Assembly: GCA_012515695.1 (NCBI GenBank)
Contig: JAAYXX010000413.1
Coordinates: forward strand, 1 to 6,379
Length of the DNA stretch: 6,379 nt
Direction of reading: 5' to 3'
Source: Chloroflexota bacterium
Lineage (GTDB): Bacteria; Chloroflexota; Anaerolineae; UBA1429
Shown here: piece after piece, positions 1 through 4,451 of the stretch
Layout: every line of letters begins with the position of its first letter
Numbering within the stretch: position 1 is the first letter of the stretch
Notes under the pieces: model-generated
Told to the model about the DNA's origin: nothing
The model's database searches: none
The model's input: the letters and a program-made list of their open reading frames with translations, nothing else
Position numbers and translations under genes: made by a program

Positions 1-2
1 CC

Positions 3-260
3 ATCATCACAGGCATCATCTTTGCCCTGCTCATGGCAAACGCTGGTGGGCTGTGGGATAACGCCAAAAAGTACATCGAAGACGGCGCGCACGGTGGCTC
101 GGGCTCCGAAGCGCACAAGGCGGCTGTGGTGGGCGATACCGTGGGTGATCCCTTCAAGGACACCGCCGGGCCGTCGCTCAACACCCTCATCACGGTGATG
201 TCGCTGACAGCTACCGTGTTTGGGGCCATCATCGTCAAATACGCTCTGTTCGCCCTGTAG
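3..260 (+). CDS. hppA: Membrane-bound ion-translocating pyrophosphatase, C-terminal end (partial)
   Basis: This is the last 85 codons of a membrane pyrophosphatase, which couples hydrolysis of pyrophosphate to pumping of H+ or Na+ across the cytoplasmic membrane; the 5' part lies outside the window. The reading frame is open from base 3 to TAG at 258-260. The family signatures are plain: NAGGLWDNAKKYIE, then GSEAHKAAVVGDTVGDPFKDT, then GPSLN, and a last hydrophobic segment ending in KYALFAL. The Asp and Lys residues of the GDTVGDPFKDT block match the metal-pyrophosphate-binding residues known from the mung bean enzyme (D723, D727, K730, D731). The residue matching the mung bean gate lysine K742 is Thr here (LITVM instead of the usual LIKLM). 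The residues that tell K+-dependent from K+-independent enzymes, and most of those that decide ion specificity, are upstream and not visible, so the pumped ion cannot be named. The ATG at 33 is internal, not a start. Family assignment is very secure. Confidence 0.96.
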   Translation: MITGIIFALLMANAGGLWDNAKKYIEDGAHGGSGSEAHKAAVVGDTVGDPFKDTAGPSLNTLITVMSLTATVFGAIIVKYALFAL

Positions 261-293
261 CAAACGCTCCGTCTTTCTATCGACTGGCAACAG

Positions 294-330
294 AAAAGGG
301 GCTGCCTGCTCAAAGGCAACCCCTTTTTTT
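294..330. terminator. Rho-independent terminator, probably bidirectional, between hppA and the convergent isomerase gene
   Basis: The stem pairs AAAAGGGG (294-301) with CCCCTTTT (320-327) and, after one C/A mismatch, TGCC (303-306) with GGCA (315-318), around an 8-base loop. A run of seven T (324-330) follows on the plus strand, as expected for hppA, which stops 33 bases earlier. Read on the minus strand, the stem ends in CCCCTTTT, so it can also stop transcripts of the isomerase gene, whose stop codon is 31 bases away. No other terminator is visible between the two convergent genes. Confidence 0.88.
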
Positions 331-361
331 ATTGCGTCAAGCGCGCAACCGCCACGCTGCT

Positions 362-1765
362 CTACTCGTGATAGTACACATCCCAGCCCATGTACTTGCC
401 CATCGCTTCGGCCAACACATCGGCTACTTCCGACGGGTTAATCGCCACATGGTGCTCAAAACCATTCTCGCAGATATAGTGCAGCAAATCCTGGAAATTG
501 GGCACGTGAACCACGCCATAGCCGCCGAACGTGTCCACCTGGTCGTCCGTGATCTCGGCCTCGCCAAGGTACGCCCGAATCTGCCCGGTATAATCGTCGG
601 TCGAAACCCGGCAATAGGTGACCTTGGTCGGCTTGATCTTGCCCACCATCGTCCCGTAGGTGTTCTCCTTGCCCACCGTTCCAGCGATGATCGCCTGGTA
701 ATCCATATCCGCCTCGCCGCCAAAGAGGTCCTGCGGTAGGTTGCTGCAATGGAACACCACCGCCTTGTCTGGGTCATCGCCATAGTTGTTGTTCCAGTCC
801 AACAACGCGCTGGCCTTGCCAGACGCCAACACCATCGCATACATCCCCACAAGTCCCGTGATGTCCGTCTCGCACGCGCTGGGCTGTAGCTTGTTGCTCA
901 ACATACTCATGACCGCGCAGGGCACCACACCATAGAACTCTTCCATCGCCGTCCAGCACTGCACCGCCGTGCCGTCCAGTTCGTGCTCGGCGATAAAGTC
1001 GTCCACTACGACCCCAAACTTGGCCATGCGCAACAGCGCCTCCTGCGAAACGCTGCCCGTATTGGCATACCCCTTGATCTCTTGCACCCTAGCCACCACG
1101 CGTGCGTCATCGTCAGCCAGCTTGATAGCGCGTCCGAAAATCTCGGACAGGTCAATGGTCTCTACCGAGATACCGGCTTCCTCCAGCAGTTTCTCGCTGT
1201 AGCGCACCGTGTTGAACGCCGCCGGGCGAGCACCGATCTGTCCAAACCGGGCGCTACGCAGCCCCTTCACCACGCGGCACACCCCGGCAAAGTTTTGCAG
1301 GTCCTTCCGAAAACTCGCGGAATCGGGGTCAACCGTGTGCAGAGTCGTCAGCGAGTAGGCGATGTTGTACTGCATCAAGTTGTTGCAGAGCGACATCTTG
1401 CCGCAGAAACTGTCTCGCCTCCGGGAAATGTCCATCCGGTCAAGCTCATCGGGGAAAGCATGAATCAGCACGGGCACATCCAGCCCCGCCAGGCGAATGG
1501 CATCTGCCACTCCCCGCTCCTCGCCAAAGTTCGGCAGCGTTACCAGAATGCCGTCAATCTCCTCGCGATGAGCCTTGAACAGCGCGGCACACTTTTTCGA
1601 ATCCTCGTAGGTCACCACCGAGCCATACTTGGTCTCCTCAGGCGAGAGGGCTATGGCGTTGATCCCCTCCTCTTTCAGCACCCGCAGAATAGTCTCACGC
1701 CCTTCCTTGGCCAGTTCCGCAGGGAAAAAGCCCCGGTTTCCAACAATAACACCGAGTGTAGTCAT
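362..1765 (-). CDS. L-fucose/L-arabinose isomerase family protein
   Basis: A 467-residue cytosolic protein of the FucI/AraA aldose-ketose isomerase superfamily, which interconverts sugars such as L-fucose/L-fuculose with a Mn2+ ion. It has the N-terminal alternating alpha/beta region (MTTLGVIVGNRGFFP, then DGILVTLPNFGEE about 71-83) and the central and C-terminal parts carrying likely metal ligands. E275 or E276 (TAMEEFYG) and E299 (SACETDITG) are spaced like E337/D361 of E. coli FucI, and H438/H439 (FEHHVAIN) sit where the C-terminal ligand histidine is expected. This mapping is by eye. It is shorter than E. coli FucI (591) or AraA (500), as in the short uncharacterised branch of the family, so the substrate is open: L-fucose, D-arabinose, another deoxysugar, or even a sulfosugar. 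The ATG at 1765 is preceded by AGGAGG (1772-1777) six bases upstream. The gene stands alone with its own promoter and converges on hppA. Confidence 0.87.
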   Translation of the reverse strand: MTTLGVIVGNRGFFPAELAKEGRETILRVLKEEGINAIALSPEETKYGSVVTYEDSKKCAALFKAHREEIDGILVTLPNFGEERGVADAIRLAGLDVPVLIHAFPDELDRMDISRRRDSFCGKMSLCNNLMQYNIAYSLTTLHTVDPDSASFRKDLQNFAGVCRVVKGLRSARFGQIGARPAAFNTVRYSEKLLEEAGISVETIDLSEIFGRAIKLADDDARVVARVQEIKGYANTGSVSQEALLRMAKFGVVVDDFIAEHELDGTAVQCWTAMEEFYGVVPCAVMSMLSNKLQPSACETDITGLVGMYAMVLASGKASALLDWNNNYGDDPDKAVVFHCSNLPQDLFGGEADMDYQAIIAGTVGKENTYGTMVGKIKPTKVTYCRVSTDDYTGQIRAYLGEAEITDDQVDTFGGYGVVHVPNFQDLLHYICENGFEHHVAINPSEVADVLAEAMGKYMGWDVYYHE

Positions 1766-1771
1766 TATGTT

Positions 1772-1777
1772 CCTCCT
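1772..1777 (-). promoter_or_regulatory. Shine-Dalgarno site of the isomerase-family gene
   Basis: On the minus strand AGGAGG lies six bases before the ATG at 1765, a near-perfect ribosome binding site that fixes this start. Confidence 0.85.
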
Positions 1778-1785
1778 GAAATGGT

Positions 1786-1799
1786 CCGGCTAACGCCGG
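1786..1799 (-). promoter_or_regulatory. Inverted repeat in the leader of the isomerase-family mRNA
   Basis: CCGGC and GCCGG are perfect inverted copies around a 4-base loop (GTTA on the minus strand). The hairpin falls in the predicted 5' leader, downstream of the proposed promoter and 8 bases before the Shine-Dalgarno site. It could be an operator for a sugar-responsive regulator or a small RNA hairpin affecting ribosome access. The stem is only five base pairs, so chance is possible in GC-rich DNA. Confidence 0.35.
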
Positions 1800-1820
1800 T
1801 CATGGTGCAAAGCATGCCCT

Positions 1821-1849
1821 ATTATGATGTCAACAGCGCGATTTGTCCA
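1821..1849 (-). promoter_or_regulatory. Sigma70-type promoter for the isomerase-family gene
   Basis: Read on the minus strand: TGGACA (1849-1844), a 17-base spacer, then CATAAT (1826-1821), each box five of six to consensus. The predicted transcript starts near 1814, giving a leader of about 50 bases that includes the CCGGC/GCCGG repeat and the AGGAGG site. A perfect TTGACA also occurs at 1833-1828, but 17 bases on from it there is only TTGCAC, so the first pair is preferred. Confidence 0.6.
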
Positions 1850-1899
1850 ACAAGCCGCCCCCATGCTGCTGCCAGCGTGGAACACACCATCCTTCCCTG

Positions 1900-1928
1900 T
1901 TTTCGTTTGGCCGAGGATAGGGTATAAT
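1900..1928 (+). promoter_or_regulatory. Sigma70-type promoter for the RsmC-like methyltransferase gene
   Basis: A perfect TATAAT lies at 1923-1928; 17 bases upstream is a weak -35 box, TTTTCG (1900-1905). The transcript would start near 1935, about 25 bases before the TTG start codon. This start point lies downstream of the upstream in-frame ATGs at 1824 and 1827, which argues against them as translation starts. Confidence 0.6.
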
Positions 1929-1947
1929 CAGACGGTCAGAGCAAGAG

Positions 1948-1954
1948 AGGAGGG
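1948..1954 (+). promoter_or_regulatory. Shine-Dalgarno site deciding a TTG start
   Basis: AGGAGGG ends four bases before the TTG at 1959-1961. No comparable site precedes the in-frame ATGs at 1824 and 1827, and the next in-frame ATG (2079) would remove part of the duplicated N-terminal domain. Confidence 0.7.
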
Positions 1955-1958
1955 ATTC

Positions 1959-3233
1959 TTGGACAGAGTCAAATCGCCATACCGCCAAGAGCGGGTTCAT
2001 GAAGACGAAATCGGTGGGGAACCCGTACAACTAATCACGCGCCCAGGTCTTGTATACTGGCGATACGTCCCCCAGGCCATGCGCCTGATCGCCGATAACG
2101 CGCAGATCGAGCCAGGCCAACGCGTGCTGGTCAGCCCCTGCGGCCACGGCGCGCTGGGCGTCTGGGCAGCCCGTCAAGCTGGCGGCCCCAACGTTACGTT
2201 GCTAGACACGAGCATCGTCGCCGTCGAGGTTGCGCGCCATACTATGGACGCCAACGGCGAGAACGCGGCCACCGTGCAGGTGGGACTGCCCACATCCGCC
2301 GACGGCGAGCAAGACGCCGTGTTGATGGTCTTGCCCAAAGGGCGCGACCTCGCGCGCCTGTACTTTTTGGAGAGCTTTTACGCGCTGCGAGAGGGAGGCA
2401 TCTTGTACCTGGCCGGGGCAACCAAAGAGGGCATCAAGAGCATCGTCCCTGATGCAGAGGCCCTTTTCGGAAGCGCCACTCTGCTGTCCTACAAAGGGGG
2501 GCACCGGGTAGTTCGGCTCACGCGCACCCAACTGCCGCCCGACGGCCTGCCAGAGATATACCAGACCCCTGGCCTGGCCCCCGGCACTTTTTACCAGTTC
2601 GAGGCAACCATAGGAGAGGACCACTATACGATTCTGTCGCGGCCCGGCGTGTTTTCCTGGCGCGCCGTGGACGAAGGCACGCGCCTGCTGCTGGAAACCC
2701 TCCAGGTGCGCGCCACAGACACCATCCTCGATATGGGCGCAGGCTATGGTCTGATCGGCATGCACGCAGCGCGCCAGGCCCCCAAGGGTAGCGTCACCCT
2801 GGTGGACGTTGATCTCTTGGCTTGCGAGTCTGCCCGCGCAACGTTGGCCGCAAACGGGGTGGAAGGCCAGGTGATCCAGGGAGATGGCATGGCTGCCGTT
2901 GGAGACCAGCGCTTCACCCTGATCGTCACCAATCCCCCCTTCCACAGCGGGCACGCCGTCAACTATGAGGTGGCAGAAGCCTTTGTCGAAGAAGCTTACG
3001 CTGCTCTTGACCCTAGAGGGCGCTTTGTCGTGGTATCTAATAGCTTCCTGCCTTACGAACGACTGATGATAGAGCGTTTTGGCTCGGTAGAAGCATTGGC
3101 TCGCACACCACAATACCAGGTCCTGAGCAGCGTAAAGGAATACCGCCGCAAGCAACGCGGGAAACTCACACGAGCGCAGCGAAAGGCAGAGCGAGAGCGG
3201 GCCTGGTACAACCCGGACGACTACGACCTATAA
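1959..3233 (+). CDS. RsmC/RlmG-like class I SAM-dependent methyltransferase (rRNA guanine-N2 type)
   Basis: A 424-residue two-domain methyltransferase resembling RsmC (16S rRNA m2G1207) and RlmG (23S rRNA m2G1835). The C-terminal half is the catalytic one: SAM motif I DMGAGYGLIG (about 258-267), acidic LVDVD (281-285) at the end of strand 2, and the NPPF motif (325-328, TNPPFHSG) typical of N2-guanine and N6-adenine methylation. The N-terminal half keeps the fold (VLVSPCGHGALG about 56-67) but has lost NPPF and parts of the SAM site, as in RsmC, where it serves structure or substrate binding. The tail (from about 394) is strongly basic, RRKQRGKLTRAQRKAERER, suiting RNA contact. The chosen start is TTG at 1959, with AGGAGGG (1948-1954) just upstream and a TATAAT box before that. 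The open frame extends to an ATG at 1824, but the predicted mRNA begins after it. The exact nucleotide modified is inference. Confidence 0.85.
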   Translation: MDRVKSPYRQERVHEDEIGGEPVQLITRPGLVYWRYVPQAMRLIADNAQIEPGQRVLVSPCGHGALGVWAARQAGGPNVTLLDTSIVAVEVARHTMDANGENAATVQVGLPTSADGEQDAVLMVLPKGRDLARLYFLESFYALREGGILYLAGATKEGIKSIVPDAEALFGSATLLSYKGGHRVVRLTRTQLPPDGLPEIYQTPGLAPGTFYQFEATIGEDHYTILSRPGVFSWRAVDEGTRLLLETLQVRATDTILDMGAGYGLIGMHAARQAPKGSVTLVDVDLLACESARATLAANGVEGQVIQGDGMAAVGDQRFTLIVTNPPFHSGHAVNYEVAEAFVEEAYAALDPRGRFVVVSNSFLPYERLMIERFGSVEALARTPQYQVLSSVKEYRRKQRGKLTRAQRKAERERAWYNPDDYDL

Positions 3234-3296
3234 GGCTGACTTGTCCCCCGGATTTCGCATCCCGCCGCACCGATTACGCTTCTCCGGTACGGTCAT

Positions 3297-3318
3297 CCCC
3301 GTAACCCACGTTTCGGGG
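3297..3318 (+). other. Hairpin downstream of the methyltransferase gene
   Basis: CCCCG (3297-3301) pairs with CGGGG (3314-3318), and after one T/T mismatch AAC (3303-3305) pairs with GTT (3310-3312) around a CCAC loop. No T-tract follows, so it is at best a weak terminator or an mRNA 3'-end stabiliser. The rest of 3234-3364 shows no convincing gene; the short open frames there lack ribosome binding sites and recognisable products. Confidence 0.35.
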
Positions 3319-3364
3319 CCTCGGCGTGTGTCGAGCCAGGGCATTTCTCTAGCAGCAGGCAGAA

Positions 3365-3408
3365 TACGAAAATCGCGACATTGCCTCAATGTCTTGTCGG
3401 TTTTCGTA
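3365..3408. promoter_or_regulatory. Nested inverted repeat overlapping the promoter of the Lrp-receiver gene (probable operator)
   Basis: The outer arms TACGAAAA (3365-3372) and TTTTCGTA (3401-3408) are perfect inverted copies. Inside them GACATTG (3377-3383) and CAATGTC (3387-3393) form a second perfect inverted repeat around CCT. CGACA (3376-3380) can alternatively pair with TGTCG (3395-3399), so the two half-sites read TACGAAAATCGCGACA and, inverted, TACGAAAACCGACAA. The right half contains the -35 box of the next gene. Lrp/AsnC regulators commonly bind dyads near their own promoters, so an autoregulatory operator is the simplest reading. A terminator for the methyltransferase gene is less likely because only four T follow and the dyad sits on the promoter. 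Confidence 0.6.
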
Positions 3409-3422
3409 CTATATGTTATAAT
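3394..3422 (+). promoter_or_regulatory. Sigma70-type promoter with extended -10 for the Lrp-receiver gene
   Basis: TTGTCG (3394-3399, four of six to consensus), a 17-base spacer, and a perfect TATAAT (3417-3422) preceded by TGT, the extended -10 element. The start point would be near 3429, giving a leader of about 35 bases. Confidence 0.72.
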
Positions 3423-3464
3423 CATTTCAGATAATCCCACTTAGGGTAAGGGTGGCAACTCGGA

Positions 3465-4295
3465 ATGGATGAAACCGATCGCAGGATTCTGGAACTGCTC
3501 CAGCAAGATGGCAGGCGCTCCAATGTCGAGATCGCGCGAGTGCTGGGCATTTCCGAAGGCACCGTGCGCAAGCGCATCGAGCGCCTGATTGCAGGTGGCG
3601 CTGTCACAATCGCCGGGGTGGCCAGCCCCGAGATGGCAGGGTATCGCACGCGTGCGCTGGTCTTTCTCACCGTCGAACTCGCCCAGATCGAGCGAGTCGC
3701 CAACCAGTTGCGCGACATGCCCGAGGTTATGAGCGTATATACGGTGATGGGCGAGTACGATATCGTCCTGGAGGCCGCTTTTGAATCGGACAGTTGCCTG
3801 ATGTCCTTCTTGCGCGACCGCGTGGCAACCGTCCCTGGCATCGTTGGCAGCAAGACCTGCCACGTTGCCCACGTATGCAAATCAACCCACGAGTGGGTTC
3901 CGCCCCAGCCACCCCCGCCAACGGTGATGGTGGTAGACGATGATCCCGATTTCGTCGAGTTCGCCCGGCTGGTGCTGGAAAAAGAGGGCTACTATATTTG
4001 TACGGCGATGGACTGCTCCGAGGCAGTCCGCATGGTGTCTTTTACTCCGGTTGATCTCGTCATGATGGACATTCAGATGGATGGCGTTCTAGATAGCTGG
4101 AACGCAAGCTGGCGCATTCGCTCGGATACTCGCTTGAGGGATGTGCCCATCCTCGCGGTAAGCTCTATCACCGCTTCCGACTATCTCAGCATGTTCCCTA
4201 CCGATAGCGAAAGCCCGATCGCCCGGTTTCTGCCCAAGCCCGTGGACGCCGATCAACTCGCGAAAGAGGTCGCCCGCCTTATCAGCCGCAACTGA
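3465..4295 (+). CDS. Lrp/AsnC-family transcriptional regulator fused to a C-terminal receiver domain
   Basis: A 276-residue fusion in one uninterrupted frame. Residues 1-50 are an AsnC-type winged helix-turn-helix (MDETDRRILELLQQDGR; NVEIARVLGISEGTVRKRIERL). Residues 62-144 are the RAM effector/oligomerisation domain, with the typical MGEYDIVLE segment (95-103). Ordinary Lrp/AsnC proteins end about here (roughly 150 residues). A proline-rich linker (145-152, VPPQPPPP) leads to a CheY-like receiver domain (153-276): acidic pair D158/D159 (VMVVDDDP), phosphoacceptor D202 (LVMMDIQM), Ser233 or Ser234 at the Thr/Ser position (ILAVSSIT) and K258-P259 (FLPKP). The site is therefore complete for phosphorylation; the usual MPG after the phosphoacceptor is MDG here. 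It is probably a cytosolic DNA-binding protein sensing both a small ligand and a histidine kinase. No kinase gene is in the window. The ATG is preceded by AAGGGTGG (3448-3455). It has its own promoter and terminator, so it is monocistronic. Confidence 0.92.
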   Translation: MDETDRRILELLQQDGRRSNVEIARVLGISEGTVRKRIERLIAGGAVTIAGVASPEMAGYRTRALVFLTVELAQIERVANQLRDMPEVMSVYTVMGEYDIVLEAAFESDSCLMSFLRDRVATVPGIVGSKTCHVAHVCKSTHEWVPPQPPPPTVMVVDDDPDFVEFARLVLEKEGYYICTAMDCSEAVRMVSFTPVDLVMMDIQMDGVLDSWNASWRIRSDTRLRDVPILAVSSITASDYLSMFPTDSESPIARFLPKPVDADQLAKEVARLISRN

Positions 4296-4317
4296 TCCTG
4301 CTACGCTTGGAGCATAT

Positions 4318-4347
4318 AGCGCGCGCTATCCACAGCGCGCGCTTTTT
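4318..4347 (+). terminator. Rho-independent terminator of the Lrp-receiver gene
   Basis: Two copies of AGCGCGCGCT (4318-4327 and 4334-4343) flank a 6-base loop, ATCCAC, and end in a run of five T (4343-4347). Each arm is itself palindromic, so the copies are both direct and inverted repeats. It begins 22 bases after the stop codon and separates this gene from the next. Confidence 0.9.
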
Positions 4348-4381
4348 CAGTTCCGTACAAGCCCTGCCATCTCGCTCGAGC

Positions 4382-4410
4382 TTCCCTTATCTCGCGCCAA
4401 CCAGTACAAT
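4382..4410 (+). promoter_or_regulatory. Possible promoter for the sialidase-like gene
   Basis: TACAAT (4405-4410, five of six to consensus) is 17 bases downstream of TTCCCT (4382-4387, a poor -35). It lies between the preceding terminator and the Shine-Dalgarno site, so a promoter is needed here, and this is the best candidate seen. A regulator that compensates for the weak -35 box is possible. Confidence 0.42.
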
Positions 4411-4451
4411 AGGCCAGGCAATCCACCACCATACTAGCAAAGGAGAGACGC

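Noticed and set aside
332..739. Plus-strand open frame continuing past the hppA terminator
   Set aside because: It is antisense to the conserved C-terminal part of the isomerase-family protein and has no ribosome site.
983..1927. 314-residue plus-strand open frame opposite the isomerase-family gene
   Set aside because: It is antisense to a clear family member, shows low-complexity His/Arg/Leu-rich composition and no recognisable domain, and has no ribosome site; it is a shadow of G/C-rich coding DNA.
1824..1958. N-terminal extension of the methyltransferase from ATG 1824 (45 extra residues)
   Set aside because: The extension covers the TATAAT promoter box and lacks a ribosome site and conserved sequence; TTG 1959 has AGGAGGG at the right distance.
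2202..3155. 317-residue minus-strand open frame opposite the methyltransferase gene
   Set aside because: Antisense to conserved SAM and NPPF motifs, no family resemblance; a shadow frame.
3365..3408. Reading the inverted repeat as a CRISPR-like or insertion-sequence end
   Set aside because: There is only one copy, no spacers, no transposase and no target duplication; its position on the promoter fits an operator better.
3241..3444. 67-residue plus-strand open frame in the intergenic region
   Set aside because: It starts at TTG without a ribosome site, runs through the inverted repeat and promoter, and looks like no known protein.
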